Below, one piece after another: positions 37,587 through 47,196 of a DNA stretch of 64,000 nucleotides. The stretch comes from Acidisoma sp. PAMC 29798 (GTDB taxonomy: Bacteria > Pseudomonadota > Alphaproteobacteria > Acetobacterales > Acetobacteraceae). How positions within the stretch are numbered: the first letter of the stretch is position 1; the number at the start of each line of letters is the position of its first letter. The notes under the pieces were generated by a model, which saw only the letters and a program-made list of their open reading frames with translations, was not told where the DNA came from and did not search any database. The stretch lies in assembly GCF_030252425.1 (NCBI RefSeq), contig NZ_CP126994.1:1426001-1490000 (forward strand). The letters are read 5' to 3'. The translations under genes were made by a program, and so were the position numbers.

Positions 37587-39419
37587 CTACTCCGCCGTCA
37601 GGTGCAGGTTCAGCGCCTTCTGGCTCTCCGTCAGCTGTTGCCCTTCGAAATCTGCAAGCGGCACCGGAACCGCCGGCGTGGCGGTGATGGTCACGGTCTT
37701 CGGATTGTCGATGAAGGCCGAGATCTGCTCACCGGCATCCGCCTGATCCGGCACCAGTGTCGAGGCGACGAAGGATGCCCCGAGCTTGGCCATGCTGATC
37801 ACGTCGGCCGTCGTCTTGCCGGACTCGCTCGCCTGCAGAGCGATGAGACGCTGCACCAGCGTGTCGTTCGTGAAGGAGACCTGAAAGCTCGCCACAGCGA
37901 TCTTGGTCAAGGCTGCGAGCATTTCATCGGCCGACGTCATGCCCTTACCCTTGGGAAGATTGGCAAGCTTGCCCGCCAGGGTGACGGTGCCGAGGGTGCG
38001 GGCCGTTAGTTTCGCCTGTTGGATCGTTGCGGTATCGCTGACTGGGTCGAAGGTAAGAGCCTCATCCAAATCGAGCGTCAGGGTATCGACGCCCATCGAT
38101 TTGAGCGGCTTGCTTGCAAGCGACAGGGTGTCCGCCGGAATGGCGAGACCACGCATCGTGACGGTGGTCAGCACAGGCGATCCTGCCGACACGGCTTCCG
38201 ACAAGGAGTCGAGTTTCACCGTGCCACCCTCCTTCGGCGTGACAGTGAGGTTCGAGAGATGGAGGGTATCGAGACGCAATGAGCCATCGTCTGCGGCCGT
38301 CATCGCACTCCACAGCGAGCCTGTGGTGGGGTTATGCAGCAGGCTGGCGAGGTTCAATCCGTTCAGATCGAAATGGCCAAAGGTGGCCTTCTCACCGTCA
38401 GAACCCGAGAGGGAAAGGCCGTCGAAGGAGAAACTCGCCAATGTGCCCGCAGTATAGGTCTTCGCGACCAAGTCGTTCAGCGCAACCACCGACTTGGGCC
38501 CGGTTGTCGTGCCGCTCAGACCCGACAAATGGACCGATCCCAAGCTGATGGCGCTCGCGGCATCGTACCAAAAATCAATCGTATCCGCGTGCGCATCCGT
38601 CGGGGATGATGCGAAGGGCCGTGCCGCGAAGGCATCCATGGACAGGCGACCGAGTGTGTCGCCCGTGCCTCCTTTGCTCTGCTCCACGATGCCGCTGATC
38701 TCGGCATGGCCGATGAGGGGGCGGGGGTTCGGCCAAGTCGGCGCGCCGGGCGTATAGCGCGCGGCATTGAAGACGCGGTCGAGACCATCCAGATCGATCG
38801 CGGAACCGGAGGCCGCTGCAATGCGGTGGCCCTCCGTATCCTCGAAATCGGCGGCGACGACGTTATCGAGGTGGCCCGCGTGATAGCCGACGGCCGACAC
38901 CGTGGCGAGCGTGTCGCCCTCATCGTCCGCTAATCCATTGGCAACAGCGGTGTCGCCGCTCAGGGGCGTTCCATACGGTGTCACGAGCCAGGCGGGAGTT
39001 CCATCCGGCGCCGGCACGCCAGGTGCCAGAAGAGCGATGGCCTGCGCCTCGAACGTCGCGACCTTCAGCGTATGCGCATCATGATGGGAGGTCATGCCGA
39101 CCATACGCAGCCTGTCCGCACGATAGGGATTTGCCTGTGTGCCGTCGCCGGAGACGTGGTGCAGGACCGTCTGATCGATGGCGACGGTGGGTTTTCCATC
39201 CTGCGTAATGACGAGGCCGTCGAGCCGCAAGGTGCTCGTGAACAGGTTGTACTGAACGTTGGTGTAACGGCCGGTGACGCCTGTGGGCAGTTTGGCGAGC
39301 ATGGCATCCAGGCGCGTGCGCGCCTCATTCTGCGCCCAGACCTGGGCGCCGCCGGCACCGGCTACGACGAGAACAACCACCACCGCCGCGCCGATAACGA
39401 TTTTTTTTGCTTTAGGCAT
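37587..39419 (-). CDS. Membrane-anchored repetitive protein of unknown function
   Basis: A 610-residue protein not recognised with confidence. One N-terminal membrane helix (KIVIGAAVVVVLVVAGAGGAQVW) is followed by a long extracytoplasmic part built of short beta-rich units of the form LxLDxLxLSNLTV, seen as TLRLDGLVIT, LDTLHLSNLTV, SFDGLSLSG and DVLSL-type strands. It loosely resembles DUF945 (YdgA) or AsmA-like periplasmic proteins that may handle lipids. ATG 39419 is preferred to a TTG at 39440 because AAGGGAG lies 8 bases before it. It is convergent with the flavin reductase gene; neighbours give no role. Confidence 0.7.
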   Translation of the reverse strand: MPKAKKIVIGAAVVVVLVVAGAGGAQVWAQNEARTRLDAMLAKLPTGVTGRYTNVQYNLFTSTLRLDGLVITQDGKPTVAIDQTVLHHVSGDGTQANPYRADRLRMVGMTSHHDAHTLKVATFEAQAIALLAPGVPAPDGTPAWLVTPYGTPLSGDTAVANGLADDEGDTLATVSAVGYHAGHLDNVVAADFEDTEGHRIAAASGSAIDLDGLDRVFNAARYTPGAPTWPNPRPLIGHAEISGIVEQSKGGTGDTLGRLSMDAFAARPFASSPTDAHADTIDFWYDAASAISLGSVHLSGLSGTTTGPKSVVALNDLVAKTYTAGTLASFSFDGLSLSGSDGEKATFGHFDLNGLNLASLLHNPTTGSLWSAMTAADDGSLRLDTLHLSNLTVTPKEGGTVKLDSLSEAVSAGSPVLTTVTMRGLAIPADTLSLASKPLKSMGVDTLTLDLDEALTFDPVSDTATIQQAKLTARTLGTVTLAGKLANLPKGKGMTSADEMLAALTKIAVASFQVSFTNDTLVQRLIALQASESGKTTADVISMAKLGASFVASTLVPDQADAGEQISAFIDNPKTVTITATPAVPVPLADFEGQQLTESQKALNLHLTAE

Positions 39420-39503
39420 AAGGACGCTCCCTTGGGACAAGGGCCCTTCTCAACCGGAGAGGGTAGCCAACGCAAGGGCAGGCGCATGACGGTCGTATCA
39501 CGC

Positions 39504-39887
39504 TCAGGGTGTGTGCGCGACGAGCCTGGACGCGAGGGCTGTCGCCAGCGCCTCCCGCCTGAAGGGTTTGCTGCACACCTTCCACTCCGGGCGATTGCGC
39601 GGCATCGCGCTCTGGCCATAGCCGGACAGGAAGACGAAGGGGATGTTTCTGCCGGTCAATACCTCGGCCACCGGGTAGGCCCGTTCCCCCGCGAGATTAA
39701 CGTCGAGCACGGCGAGATCGAAGGCCTCAGATGCAGCGGCATCCAGCGCTTTACGCAGCGTCCCGAACGGCCCGATGACGATGCAGCCCAGATCGTACAG
39801 CAGATCCTCGATCAGCAAAGCGACCAACATTTCGTCTTCCACGACCAGGACGCGCTTGCGGTCCAGGATGGACGCAGGGTCTATCAC
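39504..39887 (-). CDS. Single-domain response regulator
   Basis: A 127-residue receiver with no output domain: acidic pair in LVVEDEMLVALLIEDLL, phosphorylated Asp in LAVLDVNLAGE, Thr/Ser switch in FVFLSGYG, and the lysine in CSKPFRREAL. The GTG start overlaps the stop of the large kinase gene upstream (GTGA), so it is very likely the phospho-acceptor of that HWE kinase. Confidence 0.88.
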   Translation of the reverse strand: MIDPASILDRKRVLVVEDEMLVALLIEDLLYDLGCIVIGPFGTLRKALDAAASEAFDLAVLDVNLAGERAYPVAEVLTGRNIPFVFLSGYGQSAMPRNRPEWKVCSKPFRREALATALASRLVAHTP

Positions 39888-42800
39888 TCGTCGTCCGTTG
39901 TATGATGCGCGTTGAGCAGTTCCGGCCTGATGCGGAGCGGTGCGCTCAAATTTGCCCTAACGCCGCCGGGTGCGAAGTCCACCGTCATCTCGCCCGCCAG
40001 ATCATGCGCGAGACCGCGCTCGATCAACATCATGCCGAACCCCCGGCGCACCGGCAGGCTGATGGTCGGGCCATAATCCTCTGCCCAGTGCAGACGCAGA
40101 TACTCGCCGTCGTCGCGTTTTTCGATGCTCCATTGCACCGAGACCGTGCCTTCCGCGACGGAGAGCGCACCGTATTTGGCGGCGTTCGTCGTCAATTCAT
40201 GGACCGCCATGCCGAGCGCCAGCGCGCCGCGCGGTTCGATCATCACGTCCGGGCCTTCGAGGATGATGTTAACGCCGTCCGGCGTCATGAACGGCTTCAA
40301 CTCCTCGACCAGAACGGCCCGCAGAGGAACATTCGACCAGCCGTCGCGCGTGACGAGTTCATAGGCCGCCGTCAGCGCGTGAATCCGACCCAGAAAGATG
40401 CTGCCGAAGTCGGTCAGGCTCGTGCTGCGCCGCAGTGTATGCGTCGCCAGTGAGATCACCACAGTCAGCATGTTCTTGACGCGATGATTGAGCTCATCGA
40501 TCAGCAGCCGTTGATGTTCCTCGGCCCGGACAATGCTGGTGACATCGACGAATGTCACCAGTGAGCCGTCGATGGCGCTTTCCGGTGTCCGGTAGGGAAG
40601 AATGCGCATGAGGTAATGCGCGCTGCCGTCACTGCGGGCAACGCGCCGTTCAAGCGGTTCCATCGTGCGCAGCACGTGCCGCACATCCGTTCGCAGATCA
40701 TGGTAATCGAGGTTATGCACAATGTCGGTCAGCGGTCGGCCTTGATCCGTGGGGATCAGGCTGTAGATCTTCGCAATCTCGGGCGTGAAGCTGCGAATGA
40801 TCATGAACGAGTCGAGAAAGACTGTTGCGACCTTCGTGCTGTCGAAAAGATTTCTCAGATCGCTGCTTGTCTTGTCCAGCTCTTCGATCTTCCGGACAAG
40901 CTCGGCATTGACCGTGTTGAGTTCCTCGTTGATCGACTGGATTTCTTCCTTCGAGGTTTCAAGCTCCTCGTTGGTCGATTGCAGTTCCTCGTTGACGGAT
41001 TGCAGTTCCTCGTTTGAGCTTCTCAGCTCTTCCAGCGCTGTCCCGTATTCCTCGGTGACGGACTGAAGCTGCTCACGCAACACGCGTATGTCATCTTCGA
41101 GTTGGGAGACTAGGCCCGCATCCTCGGCCGGGGGCATGTCAAGCGGTGTGCGAACGGGCCTGCCGCTTTTACCCGTCTCCACGAAGATGACGAGATAGAG
41201 GGGCGTGGCGGCTGCCACAGCCAGCGGTTCCACGACGAGCCTCACGGTGGTCGCACCATCGGCGTCCGTGTCAGGCAGGCTCCGATCCTGCTCCACGGAA
41301 CGGCCGGTTTCGATGCAGCGCCGCAGGGCGTTACGGATTTCCAAGTTCCAACTGCGCCGCGCCATCTCAAAAAGATTCGTGGTCGGCGTGCCGGCAGGCA
41401 TTTCGAGATACTTGCTCGTGTTAGTCGAATAATGGGCGATGTCACCCCCTTCGGTCACCACGACATAGGCAGAGGCGAAACGTTCGAGGACGCGCTGGCC
41501 GGCGAGGCCGATCGCTCGCCGCCAATGGGACTTGGGGTCCGTGTCCCCATCCGACGCACGCAGAGCCGTGATCGGCTCCCGCGACGCAATATAGGGCATC
41601 CGCGGCGCTTCGCTCGGCACATCCCGCCGGGTAAAGAACCGATGGGCCCGATCCAGCGGCTCGAACAGCGTATCGTGTCGGGATATCGTTTCCGATATGC
41701 CGAGCAGAAGGATGCCGTCTGGGACCAAGGAATAATGAAAGATCGGAATGACCGTCGATTGCAGATTACTGTCGAGATAGATCAGCAAATTGCGACAGGA
41801 GATCATGTCCATCCGTGAGAAGGGCGGATCGCGGATGAGGCTATGGGCGGAAAAGGTACAAAGCTCGCGGATCTCTCGCGATACGCTGTAGGCGCTGTCA
41901 CCCCGCGTGAAGAAACGGGCGCGGCGACCGGGCGACAGACCATCCAAAAGCGTACTCGGATAGCGACCGGCCCGGGCGGAGCTGATGGCCTGTTCGTCGA
42001 TGTCGCTCGCGAAGATCTGGACCTTCGGCGGGTTTGTGACCGTATCCATATGCTCGCGTATGAGGATGGCGAGGGAATAGGCTTCCTCGCCCGTAGCGCA
42101 GCCGGGAACCCATATGCAAACGGTTCCGGTGGCGTCCTTGCCCTTGAATAGACGGGGAATGATGTCGCGGGCGAGCGTGTCGAAGGTTTCCTTGTCGCGG
42201 AAGAAGCTGGTGACGCTGATCAGCAGGTCGCGAAACAACAAAACGACCTGCTCGCGATCCTCTTCCAGCCGCGCGATATAGGCATCCAAGCCAGTGAGCT
42301 TCAGAACCTGCATGCGCCGCTGGACGCGGCGCATAAAGGTCTGTTCCTTGTATTGGCTGAAGTCGTGGGCAAGCCTGGACCGGATAATGGCGCAGATCGC
42401 GAGACGCGTGCGTTGAACCCGAACGCTATCTTCACGGTCTCGCCCTTGGGCTTCTCGTGTGTCCCGTGCGGCCAAAATATGGGCTGGAATCTTGTCGACC
42501 GGGACCTGAAGGTCCACCGCATCCAATGCGACCGCGCTTTCCGGCATGCCGGAATATTGCGGTGCGGTGCCATCCGTACCTTGGGCGAGGGTCAGGCCCC
42601 CACTCATCTTGATGGCCTTGAGCCCGAGCGCGCCATCATGACCCGTCCCGGACAGGATGACGCCAATGGCGTGGTCGCCAAGACTGCGCGCCATCGAGTC
42701 GAACAAAACATCGATCGGATTGAGGATGCGGCCATCGTCCTGGAGAGGAAGGTCCAGGCGTATTTGCCCATCTTCGAAACGCGACAGGTAGCCGGGCGGA

Positions 42801-43048
42801 ATCACAAGGACCGTATTCGCCTCGACGGTCTCGCCATCGCGTGCTTCGCGAACGGGCATCGGCGTCCAGCGTGACAGGATCTCCGGCAGAAGGCTTTTAT
42901 GACCCGCCGAGGAATGCAGAACGACGAGCAGCGCCATCCCGCTGTCACCGGGCATCGCTTCGAAAAAGCTGCGGAACGCTTCGATACCACCGGCCGACGC
43001 ACCTATGCCGACGACGGTGAGCGAGGCATCATGCGACGACTGCTGCAA
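39884..43048 (-). CDS. CheB-CheR-PAS-HWE histidine kinase hybrid
   Basis: A 1054-residue hybrid. Residues 8-190 are a CheB methylesterase with catalytic Ser18 (GIGASAGG), His45 (LHSSAGH) and Asp138 (GTGHDGA). About 210-480 is a CheR methyltransferase (SAM motif WVPGCATGEEAYSLAI). A coiled coil of SNEELQSVNEELQSTNEELE type spans about 650-730. A PAS domain (about 735-840) and a C-terminal HWE kinase (LNHRVKNMLTVV phosphohistidine; HELTTNAAKYGAL) complete it. Both enzymatic domains keep their residues. Such proteins are usually outside flagellar chemotaxis, and no chemotaxis genes are near. The TTG 43048 is the first usable start after a stop in frame. Confidence 0.88.
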   Translation of the reverse strand: MQQSSHDASLTVVGIGASAGGIEAFRSFFEAMPGDSGMALLVVLHSSAGHKSLLPEILSRWTPMPVREARDGETVEANTVLVIPPGYLSRFEDGQIRLDLPLQDDGRILNPIDVLFDSMARSLGDHAIGVILSGTGHDGALGLKAIKMSGGLTLAQGTDGTAPQYSGMPESAVALDAVDLQVPVDKIPAHILAARDTREAQGRDREDSVRVQRTRLAICAIIRSRLAHDFSQYKEQTFMRRVQRRMQVLKLTGLDAYIARLEEDREQVVLLFRDLLISVTSFFRDKETFDTLARDIIPRLFKGKDATGTVCIWVPGCATGEEAYSLAILIREHMDTVTNPPKVQIFASDIDEQAISSARAGRYPSTLLDGLSPGRRARFFTRGDSAYSVSREIRELCTFSAHSLIRDPPFSRMDMISCRNLLIYLDSNLQSTVIPIFHYSLVPDGILLLGISETISRHDTLFEPLDRAHRFFTRRDVPSEAPRMPYIASREPITALRASDGDTDPKSHWRRAIGLAGQRVLERFASAYVVVTEGGDIAHYSTNTSKYLEMPAGTPTTNLFEMARRSWNLEIRNALRRCIETGRSVEQDRSLPDTDADGATTVRLVVEPLAVAAATPLYLVIFVETGKSGRPVRTPLDMPPAEDAGLVSQLEDDIRVLREQLQSVTEEYGTALEELRSSNEELQSVNEELQSTNEELETSKEEIQSINEELNTVNAELVRKIEELDKTSSDLRNLFDSTKVATVFLDSFMIIRSFTPEIAKIYSLIPTDQGRPLTDIVHNLDYHDLRTDVRHVLRTMEPLERRVARSDGSAHYLMRILPYRTPESAIDGSLVTFVDVTSIVRAEEHQRLLIDELNHRVKNMLTVVISLATHTLRRSTSLTDFGSIFLGRIHALTAAYELVTRDGWSNVPLRAVLVEELKPFMTPDGVNIILEGPDVMIEPRGALALGMAVHELTTNAAKYGALSVAEGTVSVQWSIEKRDDGEYLRLHWAEDYGPTISLPVRRGFGMMLIERGLAHDLAGEMTVDFAPGGVRANLSAPLRIRPELLNAHHTTDDE

Positions 43049-43408
43049 AATCGACGACCCGTGGTGCGAGTAAAATGATTAGGAGAGCGCGTTGCCCAAT
43101 GGCATGAGCCTCGGCATTGGCGGCTGTTAACCGACAAGGAGCGAACGCCATCGCAACTAATAGCCTAATACAGAGGTGGGAACAAGCAATCTGAGAATGA
43201 CGTGTCCTCTGCGAAATGTGATCTACCGCGATCAATGGTTGGTTTCAAAACTATGGGAGTGGCTGCCGCCGCAATCGCTGACCGCGCGGCGTGAAAACCC
43301 CAGGCGTAACAAGGCAGCGGTTTCTATCGCACCGGATGTTTCGTGGCCAAATCGGTGCGCGGGCGCTAGTTTGCCATCTCGGCGCCCGCTCGCCTGAGGA
43401 GAGACGTC
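43049..43408. other. Non-coding gap between the hybrid kinase and the DUF4239 gene
   Basis: A 360-base divergent intergenic region. No gene is convincing. One candidate signal is GGGAAC at 43178-43183, 17 bases before CGTG at 43201-43204, close to the GGAAC-N16/17-CGTT promoter of the alphaproteobacterial stress factor EcfG; it would read toward the DUF4239 gene. A CGGGCGC ... GCGCCCG hairpin (about 43358-43389) sits near the gene start, and GAGGAGAG (43395-43402) may be its ribosome site. Confidence 0.4.
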
Positions 43409-43462
43409 ATACTCGGTCAATTCGCGAACTGGCTGTGCAGCCTGCCGCCGACCCTTGCGACC

Positions 43463-44221
43463 TTGTTCGCGATGGCGCTGGCGGCGGGCATCTCCGTGGG
43501 GACCTTGCTGTTCTTGCATCGCTTCATTCCGCATCCGCTGAGGAGCCAGCACAATGATGTCGCCGGCTTCGTCTTGGCGATCGTCGGCGTCATCTACGCC
43601 GTTCTGCTCGCCTTCATCGCCATCGCGGTGTGGGAGAGTTATGCGGCGGCCGACAACCTCGTGCAGACCGAGGCCAATATGGTCGACGACCTGTATCGCG
43701 GCACGATCAGCCTGCCGCCGGGCGTCGCGACGACATTGCGCGCCGATCTATTTTCCTACACCGAAACCGTCATGAAGCAGGAATGGCCGGAAATGACGAC
43801 CTCCATGCCCGCGCGCATCCAGGGCTGGCAGGCTTTGGATCAGTTCCATCTCGGCCTGGTGCAGCTTCATCCGCAGGACGGCCCGACCCTCGCGGCGCAG
43901 AGCAGCATGCTCCAAAACCTGAACAAGCTCTATGACGTCAGGCGGGGTCGCTTCCACGCGGCCGGGTCCAGCCTGCCGCCCATCCTGTGGTGGAACCTGC
44001 TGGCCGGCGCTGAGATTCTGATCATCTTCAGCTCTCTGTTCGGCACGCCGCGCATCGCCATGCATGTCGTCATGGTCGGGCTGCTCGGGGCCAGCATCGG
44101 CCTGGTGCTGATGCTGGTCGTGCTATTGGACAATCCCTTCGTCGGCCGCAGCCAGGTGTCGGTCGAGCCTTTCAAGTCCCTGACCAGAGCCGTCGAGACG
44201 ATGGATTATCCGCATCCGTAA
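43463..44221 (+). CDS. DUF4239 family membrane protein
   Basis: A protein of at least 252 residues with three or four transmembrane helices: AMALAAGISVGTLLFLHRF, VAGFVLAIVGVIYAVLLAFIAIAVW, and two near the C terminus (LAGAEILIIFSSLFG and VMVGLLGASIGLVLMLVVLLD). The HNDVAGFVLAIVGVIYAVLLAF block is the DUF4239 signature. Function unknown. The frame stays open and hydrophobic upstream (GQFANWLCSLPPTLATLF) to an ATA codon at 43409 preceded by GAGGAGAG, so the TTG at 43463 used here may be too short and the true start may be a rare codon. Confidence 0.75.
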   Translation: MFAMALAAGISVGTLLFLHRFIPHPLRSQHNDVAGFVLAIVGVIYAVLLAFIAIAVWESYAAADNLVQTEANMVDDLYRGTISLPPGVATTLRADLFSYTETVMKQEWPEMTTSMPARIQGWQALDQFHLGLVQLHPQDGPTLAAQSSMLQNLNKLYDVRRGRFHAAGSSLPPILWWNLLAGAEILIIFSSLFGTPRIAMHVVMVGLLGASIGLVLMLVVLLDNPFVGRSQVSVEPFKSLTRAVETMDYPHP

Positions 44222-44241
44222 TGGGCAATGCCGTCCGCACG

Positions 44242-44272
44242 CGTAGGGCGGCAAAGCGCAGCGTATTCCGCC
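44242..44272. repeat. Palindromic repeat family, copy R6 (single arm)
   Basis: CGTAGGGCGGCAAAGCGC then AGCGTATTCCGCCG. It lies 20 bases after the DUF4239 stop and one base from the stop of the convergent ABC ATPase gene (44274), again at transcript ends. Confidence 0.8.
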
Positions 44273-44273
44273 G

Positions 44274-46298
44274 TTAAGCCACGCGCCCCATCTGCGAAAG
44301 TTCCAAATGGCAGCGAATGGCGTGGTCGCCTTCGCGCTGGATCAGCGGCGGCTCCTGCTCCTCGCAAATCGCGCCGATCTTGCGCGGGCAGCGGGTGTGG
44401 AAGACGCAACCCGAAGGCGGGTTCATGGCACTCGGGATTTCACCCTTGAGCCTTAGCGACGATCCCGCATCGACTTCCGCCGACGCCGCCATGAGGCTTT
44501 CGGTGTAGGGATGATGCGGCCCGGTGAAGACGGTCTCGGCAGGCCCCACTTCCATCAAGCGCCCGAGATACAGCACGGCGATGCGGTCCGAGATGTACCG
44601 CACCACACGCAGATCATGGGAGACGAACAGGTAGCTCACGCCCTGTTCGACTTGAAGATCGGCGAGCAGGTTGAGGATTGCGGCCTGCACAGACACATCC
44701 AGCGCCGAAGTCGGCTCATCGCAGACCACGATGCGCGGATCGCCAGCGAAGGCGCGCGCGATGGCCACGCGCTGCTTGAGGCCGCCCGAGAGCTGGCGCG
44801 GGCGCATCGGCAGGTAGCGTTCGGCGAGGCGGATATGGCCCATCAACTCCGACAGCTTCGTCGTCAGCCGGCTGCCCCGATAGCCGCCCAGCTTGCGCAT
44901 CGGCCGGCTGATGATGGCGCGAATGGTCTGGCTGCGATTGAGCGCGGCATCGGGATTCTGAAAGACGATCTGCAGCGCCTCCAGCTCCGACGGTTGGCGC
45001 TTCGTGGCCATGGCGGCGAGCGTCTGGCCGTCCAACTCAATGATCCCGTTGGGATCGGGGGAGGACAGGCCGAGCAGCAGTTTCGCGAGCGTGGTTTTGC
45101 CGCTGCCGGATTCGCCGACCAGGCCGAGCGTTTCGCCGGGCCAGATCTCGAGCGAAATGTCGCGCAGGGCGTAAATCGGCGCGGCGGCGCTGCCGAAGGT
45201 TTTCGCCACATTATCGGCGCGCAACACGGGCCGGAAGGCGCTGCGCGACATCCGCTCGGGCGGGGGCGCCGGCGGGGTGGAGCGCGGCAGGTTCGGCGCC
45301 TGCTCATGGAAGTGGCAGCGGCTCAGGCGCGTATCGCCGATCGGGATCAGTGGTGGCTCGTCGGTGCGGCAGATATCTTGCGCCAAGCCGCAACGCTCGG
45401 CGAAGACGCAGCCGCGAATGCCGGCGAGGCTGGTGGGCAGGAAGCCCGGAATGGTGTCGAGCCGCGTCTTGTGCTTGGACAGGCCCGCTTGCGGCAGGCA
45501 GCGCAGCAGCCCGACGGTATAGGGATGACGCGGGGCGGCGAAGACCTCCCGCGTCGGGCCTTCCTCGACCAGCGTGCCGGCATAGAGCACGCCGACGCGC
45601 GCGCACATGCGGCGGATCACCGCCAGGTTGTGGCCGATGAACAGGACGGAGCTGCCGAATTCCTGGCGCAGCGCCTCGATCAGATCGAGCACTTCGGCTT
45701 CCACAGTCGCGTCCAGCGCCGTTGTCGGCTCATCGAGGATGAGCAGCGTCGGGTCCACCGCCAGCGCCATGGCGATGACGACGCGCTGCAGCATCCCGCC
45801 GGACAGCTGATGCGGATAGCGATCCATGACACGCCCGGCATCCACGATGCGCACCCGTTTCAGCATGGCCTCGGCGCGGTCGAGCCGCTCGGAGGCCGGC
45901 ACGCCGGCAATTTCGAAGACCTCGGCGATTTGTCGGCCGACACGCAGCGACGGATTCAGGGCGCGGCCGGGGTCTTGATAGACCATGGAGATGCTGCGCG
46001 TGCGCAGGCGTTGCAGGGCGACGGCGTCCATGGCCAGCGCATCTTCCCCTGCGATGCGAATGCCACCGGCGCGCACACGGCCGTTGGTGGGCAGATAGCG
46101 GGTGACAGCGAGAGCGACGGTGGACTTGCCGCAACCGGATTCGCCGACCAAGCCGAAGGTCTCACCACGGCCGATGCGAAAGGAGAGGCCGCGAATGACC
46201 TGGCGGTCCCGCCCGCGCACGCGATAGGCGATGTCGAGATCACGGACATCCAGCGCATCTGCGGCGGCGTCTTGCATAGGGGTGAGGGAATCAAGCAT
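44274..46298 (-). CDS. Fused double ATPase of a peptide/nickel-type ABC importer
   Basis: A 674-residue protein joining two oligopeptide-type ABC ATPases (DppD- and DppF-like), as in GsiA. The first has Walker [10 protein letters not shown], signature QLSGGMLQR and Walker [12 protein letters not shown]; the second has [18 protein letters not shown] and [11 protein letters not shown]. Both carry the C-terminal cysteine-rich oligopeptide extension (GCVFAERC and [11 protein letters not shown]). It powers the permeases encoded upstream. ATG 46298, overlapping the permease stop by 8 bases, is chosen; ATG 46277 is possible. Repeat R6 lies at its 3' end. Confidence 0.92.
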   Translation of the reverse strand: MLDSLTPMQDAAADALDVRDLDIAYRVRGRDRQVIRGLSFRIGRGETFGLVGESGCGKSTVALAVTRYLPTNGRVRAGGIRIAGEDALAMDAVALQRLRTRSISMVYQDPGRALNPSLRVGRQIAEVFEIAGVPASERLDRAEAMLKRVRIVDAGRVMDRYPHQLSGGMLQRVVIAMALAVDPTLLILDEPTTALDATVEAEVLDLIEALRQEFGSSVLFIGHNLAVIRRMCARVGVLYAGTLVEEGPTREVFAAPRHPYTVGLLRCLPQAGLSKHKTRLDTIPGFLPTSLAGIRGCVFAERCGLAQDICRTDEPPLIPIGDTRLSRCHFHEQAPNLPRSTPPAPPPERMSRSAFRPVLRADNVAKTFGSAAAPIYALRDISLEIWPGETLGLVGESGSGKTTLAKLLLGLSSPDPNGIIELDGQTLAAMATKRQPSELEALQIVFQNPDAALNRSQTIRAIISRPMRKLGGYRGSRLTTKLSELMGHIRLAERYLPMRPRQLSGGLKQRVAIARAFAGDPRIVVCDEPTSALDVSVQAAILNLLADLQVEQGVSYLFVSHDLRVVRYISDRIAVLYLGRLMEVGPAETVFTGPHHPYTESLMAASAEVDAGSSLRLKGEIPSAMNPPSGCVFHTRCPRKIGAICEEQEPPLIQREGDHAIRCHLELSQMGRVA

Positions 46299-47196
46299 CG
46301 AGCACCGCCTGCACACCTTCGGCGGCGAGATTGACGCCGACCACGAGAGACCCGATGGCCAGGGCATCGAACAGCACCGTCCACCAATAGCCGCCGCCGA
46401 TCAGGCCATAATTCTGGGAGATGGACAGCCCCCAGTCAGGTGACGGTGGCTGGATGCCGAGGCCAAGAAAGCTCAAGGACGCGACAGTGAAAATCGCATA
46501 GCCCAGCCGGATGGTGGTCTCGACCATGATCGGCGGCATCACATTGGGCAGGATTTCCACGAACATGATGTAGATCGCCTTCTCGCCGCGCAGATTGGCG
46601 GCGGCGATATAGTCCAGATCACGCTCCCCCAGCACTGCCGCGCGCACCGTGCGCCCGATGATGAGGCCGAAGGACAGGCCGATGACGATGATCACCGTGG
46701 TGTTGGAGATGCCGAGCGCGGTGATGACCAGCATGGCGATGATCAGCAGCGGCAGGGCCAGAAAAGCGTCGATCAGGCGGCTGATGACGTCATCCGTCAG
46801 GCCGCGTGCATAGCCGGTGACAAGGCCGAGGATGGTGCCGACAACAGTGCCGAGCAGGGTCGCGAGTGGGGCGACGATGAGGATGTCGCGCGATCCTACG
46901 ATCACGCGGGAAAACACGTCACGGCCAAACTGGTCGGTGCCGAGCCAATGATCGCCGCTCGGCGGCATCAGCGTGTTCAGCAAATCGGTGTCATCGGCAC
47001 CATAGGGCGCGATGAGCGGCCCGAAGATCGCCATCACCACCCAGAACAGCAGGATGAGGAACCCCACCAGGAACGGCGGCGAGCGTAGCAGCAGCTTGAT
47101 GCGCTCGCGCCGGATGCTGTTGGGCGTGTCGAGCGGGCGCGCGGAGGGAGGGGCGGGCGGTGCGACGTCCGCGTCAGGTGTCAGGCTCGCGCTCAT
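46291..47196 (-). CDS. ABC transporter permease, DppC type
   Basis: A 301-residue inner-membrane permease with an N-terminal cytoplasmic tail and about six helices. LGTDQFGRDVFSRVIVGSRDIL and the EAA loop (ANLRGEKAIYIMFVEILPNV) are family marks. It forms the transmembrane channel with the DppB-type partner whose gene overlaps its start by 4 bases. Confidence 0.92.
   Translation of the reverse strand: MSASLTPDADVAPPAPPSARPLDTPNSIRRERIKLLLRSPPFLVGFLILLFWVVMAIFGPLIAPYGADDTDLLNTLMPPSGDHWLGTDQFGRDVFSRVIVGSRDILIVAPLATLLGTVVGTILGLVTGYARGLTDDVISRLIDAFLALPLLIIAMLVITALGISNTTVIIVIGLSFGLIIGRTVRAAVLGERDLDYIAAANLRGEKAIYIMFVEILPNVMPPIMVETTIRLGYAIFTVASLSFLGLGIQPPSPDWGLSISQNYGLIGGGYWWTVLFDALAIGSLVVGVNLAAEGVQAVLDA

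Noticed and set aside
44511-46334. 607-residue plus-strand open frame
   Set aside because: Antisense shadow of the fused ABC ATPase gene, which has full Walker and signature motifs.
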